This document shows positions 52,123 to 60,905 of a DNA stretch of 64,000 nucleotides, in pieces. A program made the translations under genes and the position numbers. Position 1 is the stretch's first letter. The number at the start of each line of letters is the position of its first letter. The stretch comes from Roseateles_E cavernae (GTDB lineage Bacteria; Pseudomonadota; Gammaproteobacteria; Burkholderiales; Burkholderiaceae_C). Location: NCBI RefSeq assembly GCF_040187885.1, contig NZ_JBDPLH010000003.1:124001-188000 (forward strand), given 5' to 3'. Under the pieces are notes generated by a model. It saw nothing but the letters and a program-made list of their open reading frames with translations. It had not been told where the DNA came from and ran no database searches.

Positions 52123-53514
52123 TCAATGAGAGTGATGATGGCCGGGCTTGCGCACCTTGACCTCGGTGGCGGGCTTGGCTGATGCCGGGGGGGCGCGCGG
52201 CGGCTCGGCCACGGCGGCGGGCACTTCGTGCGCCACCGTGCCCGGCGCGGCCTGCTGGGCATACCAGCCGGGATCGCTGTAGTCGCCCGCTTTCTGGTCG
52301 CGGCGCACCTTCAGCACGCTGAACATCCCGCCCATCTCCAACCCGCCATAGGGGCCATGGCCTGCCATCATCGGCGCGGTGTTGTCGGGCAGCGGCATGG
52401 TCATCTCGCCCATATCGGCCATGCCGCGCTCGCCCATCACCATGTAGTCGGGGATCAGCTGGGTGATCTTGCCGGCCAGGCCGCTGTGGTCGACACCGAT
52501 CAGCGTGTCGACGTCATGGCCCATCGCATTCATCGTGTGATGGCTCTTGTGGCAGTGGAAGGCCCAGTCGCCCGGCTCGTCGGCCAGGAACTCGATCTGC
52601 CGCATCTGGCCGACCGCGACATCGGTGGTCACCTCGGGCCAGCGCGCGCTCCTGGGCACCGGACCGCCGTCGGTGCCGGTGACCTCGAACTCGTGGCCGT
52701 GCAGATGAATGGGGTGATTGGTCATCGTCAGATTGCCGACGCGCACGCGCACCCGGTCGCCCAGGCGCACATTCAGCGTGTCGATGCCGGGGAAGATGCG
52801 GCTGTTCCAGCTCCACAGATTGAAGTCCGTCATCGTCATGATCTTGGGCGTGTAGCTGCCGGGATCGATGTCGTAGCTGGACAGCAGGAAGCAGAAGTCG
52901 CGCTGCACCTCGGCGATCTGCGGGTGGCCGGCTTTTCCTGAGACTTTCGGGTGCGTCACCCAGAAGCCCATCATGCCCATCGCCATCTGCGTCATCTCGT
53001 CGGCATGGGGGTGGTACATAAAGGTGCCGGGCCGACGCGCGACGAACTCGTAGACAAAGGTCTGTCCCGGCTTGATCGAGGGCTGCGTCAGGCCCGAGAC
53101 CCCGTCCATGCCATTGGGCAGGCGCTGGCCGTGCCAGTGCACGCTGGTGTGCTCGGGCAGGCGGTTGGTGACATAGATGCGCACCCGGTCCCCCTCGACG
53201 ACCTCGATGGTGGGGCCGGGCGACTGGCCGTTATAGCCCCATAGATGGGCTTTGAAGCCCTCGCACATTTCACGCACCACCGGCTCGGCGACCAGGTGGA
53301 ACTCCTTGACACCGTCGCGCATGCGCCATGGGCAAGTCCAACCGTTCAAGGTGACGACGGGGTTGTAGGGCCGACCGTTGGCGGGCACGAGGGGCGGGGC
53401 GGTGGCGGCGCTGGTCTGCTGCACCGCCTCGGGAATGGCAGCCAGGGCCACGCGCGAGACAGCACTCGCAGCGACCGCGCCGGCGCCGAGGAAGAGATTG
53501 CGTCGGGAAACCAT
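52123..53514 (-). CDS. multicopper oxidase (CopA/CueO-like)
   Basis: A 463-residue exported enzyme. It starts MVSRRNLFLGAGAVAASAVS, a Tat signal. The four copper-ligand motifs are all present: HWHG near 133, YHPHADE near 175, HPIHLHGHE near 275 and WAFHCHKSHH near 340. It probably oxidises Cu(I) to Cu(II) in the periplasm. The C-terminus is Met-rich (MGERGMADMGEMTMPL) and ends HHHSH, which would help copper capture. The TolC-like gene ends 13 bases before its start. Confidence 0.92.
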   Translation of the reverse strand: MVSRRNLFLGAGAVAASAVSRVALAAIPEAVQQTSAATAPPLVPANGRPYNPVVTLNGWTCPWRMRDGVKEFHLVAEPVVREMCEGFKAHLWGYNGQSPGPTIEVVEGDRVRIYVTNRLPEHTSVHWHGQRLPNGMDGVSGLTQPSIKPGQTFVYEFVARRPGTFMYHPHADEMTQMAMGMMGFWVTHPKVSGKAGHPQIAEVQRDFCFLLSSYDIDPGSYTPKIMTMTDFNLWSWNSRIFPGIDTLNVRLGDRVRVRVGNLTMTNHPIHLHGHEFEVTGTDGGPVPRSARWPEVTTDVAVGQMRQIEFLADEPGDWAFHCHKSHHTMNAMGHDVDTLIGVDHSGLAGKITQLIPDYMVMGERGMADMGEMTMPLPDNTAPMMAGHGPYGGLEMGGMFSVLKVRRDQKAGDYSDPGWYAQQAAPGTVAHEVPAAVAEPPRAPPASAKPATEVKVRKPGHHHSH

Positions 53515-53527
53515 GATGGTCTTGCTT

Positions 53528-54934
53528 TCAATGGCCGCCGGCGCTGGTTTCAGCGGGGGCGGCGGAAGAGGAGGAGACGGCGCTTGCGCCCACCGGCCCG
53601 ATCAGGGCCTGGTCAAGCTCGGCCTCGGCGAGGAAGAAATCGCGCTGGGCCTCGATCGCCGCCGACACCGCGACGATCTGCGCGCGCGCGTCGGCCAGCA
53701 GCTCGAACACGCCGATCAGCATGCCGTTGTAGCGCAGCAGGTTCTCGTCGGCGATGCGCTGCCGGGTCGGCACGATCTCGGTGGCGTAGTGGCGCGCGAT
53801 ATCGAAGGCCGAGCGGTAGCGCCCGTAGGCCTCGCGGGCTTCCGAGCGGGCCTGGATCGCGGTGTGGGCGGTGCGTTCGAGGGCCTGCATATAGAGGCTC
53901 TCGGCGCGCGCGACCCGGGCCTGGCCCCAGTCGAACAAGGGCAGCTCCAGGCTCAGCTCGAAGCCGCGCTGGGTCGACTCCTCGTTGCTGCTGTTGCGGA
54001 CGATGCCCAGCTCCAGCACGTTGATGAAACGGGTGCGCTGGCTCAGGCCCAGTTCGCTGGCGCGCAGCTCGGCAGCGCGCTTGGCGGCCTGCACATCGAG
54101 GCGCTGGGCGATCGCCTGGCGCTCGACCTCGGGCAGCTCGCGCGCCGCGCCGGGCAGCTCGGGCAGACGCTCGGGCAGGCGGAACTTCGTTTGCTCCCCC
54201 CACAGGCCCAGCGCCCGTATCAGCGTCTCGCGCTGGCTGCGCGCCTGGGCCTCGGCACGCGCCACGGACAAGGCGGCCTCGGCATAGAAGCCATGCTCGC
54301 GGGCCTGGCGCAGCTTGTTGACATTGCCGGCCGCGGCCATGCGCCGCGCCAGTTCGGCACCGGCCTCGGCGGCCTCCATCACCTGACGGCTGTACTGCCG
54401 CAGCTGCTCGGCGGCCAGCGCCTGGTAGTAGGCCTTGCGGGCCTGGGCGGCAATCGCCAGCACTTGCAGGGCCAGGTCTTGCTGGGTCTGCCGCAGGCGC
54501 AGCGCGCCAACGCGCCGGCTTTGGTCCAGGCTCAACCAGCTGCCTAGATTCAGATGCAGGCCGCGCTCGATCTCGGTCTCGCTGCCCTGGCGCAAGCGGC
54601 CCAGGCTCAGCCCGGGGTTCAGCGGCCGGCTCAGCTGCACCAGATCCGCGTCGGCCACACCCAGCTGGTGCAGCTCGGCGCGCAGGCCGCGGTGGTTCAG
54701 GAGCGCGATCTGCACCGCGCTGTCGGCCGTCAGCGGCAGGGCCAGCAGCTCGGCGACACGGGTGGCCAGGGCCTCAGTTTGCTCGGCATCGCGCGGCCAC
54801 TGCAGATCCTGTTTCAGCAGGGCCTGGGTTTGCGCCTGCAGCGGCGCGAAACGTTCTTGCGGCTGCAGGCTGGCGCACCCAGCCAGGGCCAGGCTGGCGC
54901 ACACGAGCGCCGGTCTCATCAACAGAGGGTTCAT
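53528..54934 (-). CDS. TolC-family outer-membrane lipoprotein
   Basis: A 468-residue outer-membrane efflux protein. The lipobox LALAGC is at about residue 20. Two repeats of the TolC family fold follow, with long helices (QTQQDLALQVLAIAAQARKAYY and IQARSEAREAYGRYRSAFDI). RGFELSLELPLFDWGQARVAR is the mid-protein signature (FDWG). The start at 54934 fits the lipoprotein signal. It would be the outer-membrane exit of an efflux system, but no pump or membrane-fusion gene is in the cluster; it probably works with proteins encoded elsewhere. Confidence 0.9.
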   Translation of the reverse strand: MNPLLMRPALVCASLALAGCASLQPQERFAPLQAQTQALLKQDLQWPRDAEQTEALATRVAELLALPLTADSAVQIALLNHRGLRAELHQLGVADADLVQLSRPLNPGLSLGRLRQGSETEIERGLHLNLGSWLSLDQSRRVGALRLRQTQQDLALQVLAIAAQARKAYYQALAAEQLRQYSRQVMEAAEAGAELARRMAAAGNVNKLRQAREHGFYAEAALSVARAEAQARSQRETLIRALGLWGEQTKFRLPERLPELPGAARELPEVERQAIAQRLDVQAAKRAAELRASELGLSQRTRFINVLELGIVRNSSNEESTQRGFELSLELPLFDWGQARVARAESLYMQALERTAHTAIQARSEAREAYGRYRSAFDIARHYATEIVPTRQRIADENLLRYNGMLIGVFELLADARAQIVAVSAAIEAQRDFFLAEAELDQALIGPVGASAVSSSSAAPAETSAGGH

Positions 54935-54944
54935 GTGGCAGCCC

Positions 54945-55208
54945 TCAGTGCTTGTGGGCCGGCGCCGAGGCGGCGGTTTCGCGCGCATAGGCGCGCCAGC
55001 CGCCGGCTTGCTGGACGCGGCGATTCGCGGCGCGCCAGTCGGCCAGCTCGGCCTCGCCGAGGGGCTTGTAGTGTTGCAGCGCGGAGGGGGGGCGTGCCGG
55101 AGGCACCTCGGCCTTGGGGTCAGTCGGGTCGGGCCTGGCTTGCGCCAGCGCGCTCAGGGCGGCGCCGGCGAGCAGGCAGGCCGCCAGATAGGGCAGTGCA
55201 GATGTCAT
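54945..55208 (-). CDS. small periplasmic protein of the copper cluster
   Basis: An 87-residue protein with a signal peptide (LPYLAACLLAGAALSALAQA). The mature part, LQHYKPLGEAELADWRAANRRVQQAGGWRAYARE, is a short helical segment also seen in small proteins of metal-efflux loci. It ends AHKH. No function is known. It starts 69 bases after the His/Cys-rich gene and ends 10 bases before the TolC-like start. Confidence 0.7.
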   Translation of the reverse strand: MTSALPYLAACLLAGAALSALAQARPDPTDPKAEVPPARPPSALQHYKPLGEAELADWRAANRRVQQAGGWRAYARETAASAPAHKH

Positions 55209-55277
55209 TGCATCCTCGCGTGAGGAAAGAGTCGGAAGAGAAGGCGAGCCGGCATCAAGCCGGACGCGCCGGACTGC

Positions 55278-55664
55278 TTACGCGAGGACGGGTCTGGGTG
55301 GGCGTTCGAGCCCGGCCATGGTGATGCTCAGGCGGGCTGCTTCGGGCCGGGCGATGTGCACGCCATGGCCAGCCGGACTGGGCAGGACAGGCATGGCGCT
55401 GGGCAGCGCGGCGCCGACGCAGCAGGCGGCGCAGGCGCTGCACTGGTGGCCGGCCGGCATCTCATCCGTGTGATGGACATGCTCGAGGTCGGCACCGTGC
55501 TCATGCGGCTGGGTGGGCTGATGTGCAGCGGCATGTGTGGACTGACGCCCACCATGATCGCCGCAACCCAGCATCAAGGTCGCCGCCATGGCCTGCAGGG
55601 GCAGAGCCAGGGCCAGGGCCCAGATCAGGGCCCTGAGCCAGTGGAGGGGCAGCAGGCGGCGCAT
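55278..55664 (-). CDS. His/Cys-rich exported protein (DUF2946-like)
   Basis: A 128-residue protein with an N-terminal hydrophobic helix (ALIWALALALPLQAMAATLML). It is rich in His and Cys: HAAAHQPTQPHEHGADLEHVHH and HQCSACAACCVG. These could bind copper. The pattern fits small copper-responsive membrane proteins of the DUF2946 type, but I cannot confirm the family. It is the first gene of the copper cluster in the reading direction. Confidence 0.65.
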   Translation of the reverse strand: MRRLLPLHWLRALIWALALALPLQAMAATLMLGCGDHGGRQSTHAAAHQPTQPHEHGADLEHVHHTDEMPAGHQCSACAACCVGAALPSAMPVLPSPAGHGVHIARPEAARLSITMAGLERPPRPVLA

Positions 55665-55699
55665 GGGCGCCAGTGTAGTGCAGCTGCTGCCGCGGCCGC

Positions 55700-57319
55700 T
55701 CAGGCCTTTGCGGCCTTGGCCGCCTTGCGCAGCGCCACCGCATCCGGTAAGGCCTGCCCCGCCTGGCCTTGCAGGCGGAACACGCTGACGGAGTTTGCGA
55801 CTTCCTGGGCCTTGTCGTTCAGACCCAGGGCCGAGGCCGAGACCTGCTCGACCAGCGCAGCGTTCTGCTGGGTCAGGCTGTCGAGCTGGGCCACGGCCGC
55901 ATTGATCTGGTCCATGCCCTGACGCTGCTCGTTCATGCCCTGGCTGATGCGGGTGATCAGACCGTGCACTTCCTCGACCGATTGCTGCACCTCGCCCATC
56001 GCGCGGCCGGCGTTCAGCACCTGGGTGCCGCCCTCGGCGACCCGCTCGCTGGAGGCCTGGATCAGACCGCGCACTTCCTTGGCGGCCTCGGTGGTGCGTT
56101 GCGACAAGGTGCGCACCTCGGCGGCGACCACCGCGAAGCCGCGCCCCTGCTCGCCGGCACGGGCCGCCTCGACAGCGGCATTGAGCGCCAGGATATTGGT
56201 CTGGAAGGCGATGCTGTCGACCACCTGGATGATGTCGGCGATGCGGGCCGACGACTGGGCGATGCTGTCCATCGTCGTCGAGACCGCCTGCACCGCCGCC
56301 GCGCTGCGCTGGCTGACCTGGCGCGCCGCGTCGGCGCGGGTCGCGGCGGTGGCCGCCATCTCGGTGCTGGCATGGACGGTGGCGGTGATCTCCTCCATCG
56401 ACGAGGCGGTCTGTTGCAGATTGCTGGCCTGCGACTCGGTGCGGCCTGACAGGTCCTGATTGCCGGCCGAGATCGCCTGCGTGCTCTGGCGCATCTGCAT
56501 CACGCCGACGCGGGCGTCGCGCACGATGGACATCAGGTTGACGTTGAGCTGGGCCAGCGCGGCGGTGACGCGGCCGATCTCGTCGCGCCGGCCGCTCTTG
56601 ATCTGCTGGGTCAGGTCGCCGGCGGCGATGCGGTTGGCGAAGCCGACCAGGGCCTCGATAGGCGCCAGCGCCGCGCCGCGCAGATACCAGCCGCCCAGCA
56701 GGGCCAGCACCGCGATGGCCAGCGCGCCGGCCCAGGCCATGCCGGAGCCGCTGAGCCACAGGCCCAGGCCCAGGCCCGCCAGCCCGACCAGCAGCACCGT
56801 CAGGCTCATGCGGGTGCCCAGGCTCAGGCGCAGCGCCTCGCGCAGCCGCCCGCCCAGCGAGAGATTGATCAACTGGCCCTGGCGCAGACGCAAAGGTCCG
56901 TTCTCGCCCTGTTCGCGCATGCGGGCATACAGCGCCTCGGCGGCCTCGATGGCCAGGCGATCCGGCTCGGTGCGCACCGACATGAAGCCGTTGGGCTGGC
57001 CGCGCTCGTCCATGATGGGGGTGACATTGGCCTGCACCCAGTAGTGGTCGCCGTCCTTGCGTCGGTTCTTCACCATGGCCGACCAGGGCTGACCGCTCTG
57101 TATGGTCTCCCACAGGTCCCGGAAGGCCTCGGGTGGCATGTCCGGGTGGCGGATCATATTGTGCGGCTGGCCCAGGATCTCCTGGTGCTCATAGCCGCTG
57201 ACCGTCACAAAGGCGGCGTTGCAGTAGACGATGCGCCCCTGCAAGTCCGTCGTGGAAACCAGCGTCTCACCGCGTGGGAACGGATACTCGCGCTGGGTCA
57301 CAGGCCCGTTGTTTCGCAT
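55700..57319 (-). CDS. Aer-type methyl-accepting chemotaxis protein with PAS domain
   Basis: A 539-residue sensor. Residues about 10-110 are a PAS domain (LVSTTDLQGRIVYCNAAFV; NMIRHPDMPPEAFRDLW; YWVQANVTP), the pattern of the aerotaxis receptor Aer. Two hydrophobic helices follow at about 165-215 (SLTVLLVGLAGLGLGLWL). Then a HAMP domain and a signalling domain, with the CheA/CheW-binding hairpin IAFQTNILALNAAVEAARAGEQGRGF near 385. It probably directs movement by redox state or oxygen. The ATG at 57319 has AGGGGG upstream. Confidence 0.92.
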   Translation of the reverse strand: MRNNGPVTQREYPFPRGETLVSTTDLQGRIVYCNAAFVTVSGYEHQEILGQPHNMIRHPDMPPEAFRDLWETIQSGQPWSAMVKNRRKDGDHYWVQANVTPIMDERGQPNGFMSVRTEPDRLAIEAAEALYARMREQGENGPLRLRQGQLINLSLGGRLREALRLSLGTRMSLTVLLVGLAGLGLGLWLSGSGMAWAGALAIAVLALLGGWYLRGAALAPIEALVGFANRIAAGDLTQQIKSGRRDEIGRVTAALAQLNVNLMSIVRDARVGVMQMRQSTQAISAGNQDLSGRTESQASNLQQTASSMEEITATVHASTEMAATAATRADAARQVSQRSAAAVQAVSTTMDSIAQSSARIADIIQVVDSIAFQTNILALNAAVEAARAGEQGRGFAVVAAEVRTLSQRTTEAAKEVRGLIQASSERVAEGGTQVLNAGRAMGEVQQSVEEVHGLITRISQGMNEQRQGMDQINAAVAQLDSLTQQNAALVEQVSASALGLNDKAQEVANSVSVFRLQGQAGQALPDAVALRKAAKAAKA

Positions 57320-57410
57320 GACACCCCCTGATGGCTCGCGCCACTCGGAAGTGGCGATGGCTTGATGGCGGCCCGCCGAGGCTCTGGAGTCCGCTAGGTC
57401 GGGCGGGTCG

Positions 57411-57440
57411 AGCATAGCGGCAGCGAGCGCGAGTTGGCAA
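57411..57440 (-). promoter_or_regulatory. sigma-70-type promoter candidate for the Aer-like gene
   Basis: On the minus strand TTGCCA (complement of 57435-57440) and TATGCT (complement of 57411-57416) are 18 bases apart. Transcription would begin about 85 bases before the Aer-like start. Confidence 0.4.
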
Positions 57441-57500
57441 ACTCATTTCGCGCGGCCTGATACGGGGTGGTGTAGCCGATGCCGAAGACAGCGGCGGCGA

Positions 57501-57527
57501 GCGCTGAGGGCCTGGGCCCGTCAGCGC
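57501..57527 (-). terminator. strong hairpin after the TonB-type gene
   Basis: GCGCTGA (57501-57507) and TCAGCGC (57521-57527) pair, and the inner GGCC/GGCC bases extend the stem to 11 or 12 pairs with one bulge. It lies 10 bases after the stop of the TonB-type gene. No T-run follows, so it may be a weak terminator or an mRNA end stabiliser. Confidence 0.45.
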
Positions 57528-57537
57528 CTGGTCTTCC

Positions 57538-57867
57538 TCACTCTTCGTTGCGGAACACCAGCTTGACCTCGTGGGTCTGCTTTTCGCCGCTGGCCTCGAA
57601 GCGCCAGTCCATCAGTGCGCGGGTCACGGCGCGATCAAACACGCGGCGCGGCTCGGCCTCGACGATGGCCACCTCGGTGACCTTGCCCTCACCGTCGATC
57701 GACATCTTGGCCTTGATCACGCCGCTGGTGATCGATTGCTGGGCCGCTTCGCGCGGGAACTCGGGCGGCACCTTCTTGATGATCTTCGGCGCGGCGGCCT
57801 GGGCGGCGATGCCGATCAGCAGGGCGCTGGCGGCGAGGACTTGGGCGAGGGTGGAGAGTTTGCTCAT
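57538..57867 (-). CDS. stand-alone TonB C-terminal-domain protein
   Basis: A 109-residue protein: signal peptide (STLAQVLAASALLIGIAAQA) followed directly by a TonB C-terminal domain (KKVPPEFPREAAQQSITSGVIKAKMSIDGEGK; RALMDWRFEASGEK). The membrane anchor and Pro-rich spacer of true TonB are absent, so it would be free in the periplasm. YP-type segments are replaced by PEFP. It follows the downstream chemoreceptor gene by 43 bases and may share its transcript. Confidence 0.75.
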   Translation of the reverse strand: MSKLSTLAQVLAASALLIGIAAQAAAPKIIKKVPPEFPREAAQQSITSGVIKAKMSIDGEGKVTEVAIVEAEPRRVFDRAVTRALMDWRFEASGEKQTHEVKLVFRNEE

Positions 57868-57910
57868 GGGAACCTCTTGAAACAAAGGGGGAGAGGAAAG
57901 TGGGGAGGGA

Positions 57911-59467
57911 TCAGGCGGCGACCGGTTCGGCGCGGAAGAAGCCGACCGCGTCGAGCAGCCGGGTCGAGCTCTGCTTGAGTTCGTCGGTGGAACGGCTGAG
58001 CTCGTCGACCAGGGTGGTGTTCTGCTGCGTCGTGCGATCCAGCTCGCTCATCGCGTTATTGACGACGCCGACGCCGGCGGCCTGCTCCTGGGCCGAGTGC
58101 GAGATCTCCTCGATCAGCTGGCCCATATTGTTGACCTCGTCGACCACCGAGCGGATCGTCACGCCGGCGTTGTCGACCAGCTTGGTGCCGTTCTCGACCT
58201 TGACGGACGACTCCTGGATCAGCACCTTGATCTCCTTGGCGGCGGTAGCGCTGCGCTGGGCCAGCGAGCGCACCTCGCTGGCCACCACCGCGAAGCCGCG
58301 GCCGTGCTCGCCGGCGCGGGCCGCTTCCACGGCCGCGTTCAGCGCCAGGATATTGGTCTGGAAGGCGATGCCGTCGATCACGCCGATGATGTCGCCGATC
58401 TTCTTCGAGCTGGCGCTGATCTCTTCCATCGTCGACACCACCTTGGCCACCACGCTGCCGCCGGCCGAGGCCGACTGGCGCGCCTTGGCGGCGATGCCGG
58501 AGGCCTTGCGGGTCAGCTCGCTGGCGCCGTTCAGGTTGGAGGCGATCTGCTCGACCGAGGCGGCGGTGTTCTGCAGGCTGGCGGCCGAGCGCGCGGTGCG
58601 ATCGGACAGGTCGATATTGCTGCCGGCGATCACGCCCGAGCTGTGCGCCACCTCGCCGGCGGCCGAGCTGACGCTCTGCACCACGCCCGACAAGGCCGAC
58701 TGCATCTCGCGCATCGCCAGCAGCATCTCGCCGAGCTCGTCCTTGCTGTCGACCACAATGGTCTGCGTCAGGTCGCCGGCGCTGATCGCCTGGGCGGCCT
58801 GCTGGGCCTTGCGGGCCGGCAGCACGATGGAGCGGGCGATCGCCCAGCCGCCACCCAGGCCGATCGCGGCTGCCACCGCGACCAGCAGGGCGGTGATCAG
58901 GATCGAGGAACGCGCCAGTTCGCCGCCGGAGACGGCCAGGTTGCGGGCGTTCTCGAACTGCAGATCGATCAGGCTCTTGAGCCCGTCCTGGTAGGCCTGC
59001 TGGGTCGGGCGCACATCGGTGATCAGGCTCTCGCGCGATTCATCCGGATTGCCGGCCTCGGCCACCTTGCGGAACTTGGCGACCGAGGCCATGAACTTGG
59101 CCTCGCGCTCGCGCACCTGGGCGATCAGTTCCTTCTCCTTCGCATCGTCGCCTTGGCCCAGGCTGCCGAGCTGCTTCTCGGTGTCGAGCACGGCGGCATC
59201 GATGGCGGCGTTCTGGCGCTTGATCTGGCGCGCCTCGTCCAGCAGGATCAGGTCGCGGGCGGCGCGGGCAATGATGTTGACATTGCTCTCCAGCGCGTTG
59301 GCCGAAGCGATCTTGACCAGGCTGGTGTTGGCCGTGCTGTCCAGGTCCTGGGCCAGGCGGTTGGCGTTGCCGGCGCCGAAGCTGCCGATCGCGATCATGA
59401 GCAGCACCAGCAGGGCGTAGCTCACCGCCAGGCGCTGGCTGATGCGCAGCTGTGACAGAAACTTCAT
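57911..59467 (-). CDS. methyl-accepting chemotaxis protein (four-helix-bundle sensor)
   Basis: A 518-residue chemoreceptor. It has an N-terminal membrane helix (YALLVLLMIAIGSFG), a periplasmic four-helix-bundle sensor (about 32-185), a second membrane helix (ITALLVAVAAAIGLGGGWAI, about 190-210), a HAMP domain (about 210-265), and a signalling domain with IAFQTNILALNAAVEAARAGEHGRGF near 380. It transmits ligand binding to CheA. The start at 59467 is supported by the first helix. A sigma-28-like promoter lies at 59528-59554. Confidence 0.92.
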   Translation of the reverse strand: MKFLSQLRISQRLAVSYALLVLLMIAIGSFGAGNANRLAQDLDSTANTSLVKIASANALESNVNIIARAARDLILLDEARQIKRQNAAIDAAVLDTEKQLGSLGQGDDAKEKELIAQVREREAKFMASVAKFRKVAEAGNPDESRESLITDVRPTQQAYQDGLKSLIDLQFENARNLAVSGGELARSSILITALLVAVAAAIGLGGGWAIARSIVLPARKAQQAAQAISAGDLTQTIVVDSKDELGEMLLAMREMQSALSGVVQSVSSAAGEVAHSSGVIAGSNIDLSDRTARSAASLQNTAASVEQIASNLNGASELTRKASGIAAKARQSASAGGSVVAKVVSTMEEISASSKKIGDIIGVIDGIAFQTNILALNAAVEAARAGEHGRGFAVVASEVRSLAQRSATAAKEIKVLIQESSVKVENGTKLVDNAGVTIRSVVDEVNNMGQLIEEISHSAQEQAAGVGVVNNAMSELDRTTQQNTTLVDELSRSTDELKQSSTRLLDAVGFFRAEPVAA

Positions 59468-59527
59468 CGGAAGATCCCTCGAAATGGTCATTGGTTTTGG
59501 CGCCGCGCGGTGCGTGGCGTGGCCGGA

Positions 59528-59557
59528 CTATCGGTGCCAATGACCCTCAATTGAGGG
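59528..59557 (-). promoter_or_regulatory. sigma-28-like promoter and 14-bp palindrome before the chemoreceptor
   Basis: On the minus strand TCAA (complement of 59551-59554) is followed after 15 bases by ACCGATAG, close to the sigma-28 pattern TAAA-N15-GCCGATAA. The same sequence contains CCCTCAATTGAGGG (59544-59557), a perfect 14-bp palindrome. It lies 61 bases before the chemoreceptor start, suitable for flagellar-class control. Confidence 0.5.
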
Positions 59558-59645
59558 GGGGTCTTGTAAGCTCAGCGCAAGGTCGTGACAAAGGCCGCAG
59601 TTACACCTCGAAACCAAGGGTTTTCATGGGGTCAGGTCTTGTCGG

Positions 59646-60905
59646 TCATTTGACGCGCAGCACGTCCAGCGGTGTCACATCGCCGGCCTGATGGCCCCAG
59701 CTGCTGCGCAGATGGCTGGCGATGGCCGCCAGTTCGCGGTCGCTCAGCACGCCGGCGAAGGGCGGCATGCCGAAGGGGCGGGGGTTGCCGGCGGTGGCCG
59801 GCGCATAGCCGCCACGCAGCATCACGCGCAGCAGGTTGTCGCTAGTCCCCATCGTGACCGTGCGGTTGCCCGCCAGGGCCGGATAGATGCCGGCCACGCC
59901 CCGGCCCTGCTCGCCGTGGCAGCTGGCGCAGTGCTGTTCGTAGAGCTTGGCGCCCAGCTCGCGCAGGGCCGGATCGGGCTTGGGTTGCCGGGGTCGGGTC
60001 TTGCCCTGGGGCGGCAGAGCTTGCAGATAAGCGCCCATCGCGCGCAGATCGGCCTCGTCCAGATGCTGGGTGCTGCCCAGTATCACCTCGCTCATCGGGC
60101 CCAGCGCACTGGCACGCTCGTTGCGGCCGTGCTTGAGCCAGTCGCGCAGCTCGACGCTGTTCCAGCCGGCCACCCCGGCCTCGGCCGGATCCTGCAGCGA
60201 GGGCGCGTACCAGCCCAGCTCGCGCAGCGCGCCGCCGCTCAGATCCCGGGCGTCGGTGAGCGCCCCCAGGCTGTTGCGCGGCGCGTGGCAGGCATTGCAG
60301 TGGCCCAGCCCCTCGACCAGATAGGCGCCGCGGTTCCATTCGGCGCTGCGCGTGGGCTCGGGCGTGAACACGGCCGGGCGGAAGTACAGCGCGCGCCAGA
60401 CCGCCAGCGCCGCCTGGGTGTTGTAGGGGAAGCGCAGCTCGTGAGCCCGATGGGCTTGCGCGACCGGGCTCAGGCTTTGCAGATAGGCGTAGAGCGCGTC
60501 GCTGTCGGCGCGGGTCACCAGCGCGTAATTGGTGTAGGGGAAGGCGGGCGTCAGCAGGCGGCCATCGCGGCCGCGGCCGTTGTGGAGCGCGGCCCAGAAC
60601 TGCTCGGCGCTCCAGGAGCCGAGGCCGGTGGCGGCATCGGGGGTCAGGTTCGATGAGAAGACCGCGCCGAACGGGGTCGGTATCGCGCGGCCGCCGGCAT
60701 AGGGCTGGCCGCCACGCGCAGTATGGCAGCCCATGCAGTTGCCGGCGCGGGCCAGATAGGCGCCGCGCTCGACCAGGGCCGGCGTGATCGCCAGCGGGGC
60801 CTCGGCGGGTCGGCCTTCGTCCAGATGGTTGAGCCAGTAGACGGTGACGGCCACGAGCAGCAGCAGAGCGGCCAGGGCGAGTGCAACGATGTGGCGGCGC
60901 TTCAC
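59646..60905 (-). CDS. membrane-anchored triheme cytochrome c
   Basis: A 419-residue protein resembling the cytochrome c subunit of membrane alcohol dehydrogenases. An N-terminal helix (IVALALAALLLLVAVTVYWL) anchors it. Three haem c sites are seen: NCMGCHTA near 55, HCNACHAP near 205 and HCASCHGE near 325. Distal Met ligands are expected in MPPFAGVLSD and in similar segments. No dehydrogenase gene is nearby, so the electron donor is unknown. The start is a GTG at 60905 that overlaps the stop of the diheme cytochrome (GTGA), so the two are translated together. Confidence 0.87.
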   Translation of the reverse strand: MKRRHIVALALAALLLLVAVTVYWLNHLDEGRPAEAPLAITPALVERGAYLARAGNCMGCHTARGGQPYAGGRAIPTPFGAVFSSNLTPDAATGLGSWSAEQFWAALHNGRGRDGRLLTPAFPYTNYALVTRADSDALYAYLQSLSPVAQAHRAHELRFPYNTQAALAVWRALYFRPAVFTPEPTRSAEWNRGAYLVEGLGHCNACHAPRNSLGALTDARDLSGGALRELGWYAPSLQDPAEAGVAGWNSVELRDWLKHGRNERASALGPMSEVILGSTQHLDEADLRAMGAYLQALPPQGKTRPRQPKPDPALRELGAKLYEQHCASCHGEQGRGVAGIYPALAGNRTVTMGTSDNLLRVMLRGGYAPATAGNPRPFGMPPFAGVLSDRELAAIASHLRSSWGHQAGDVTPLDVLRVK

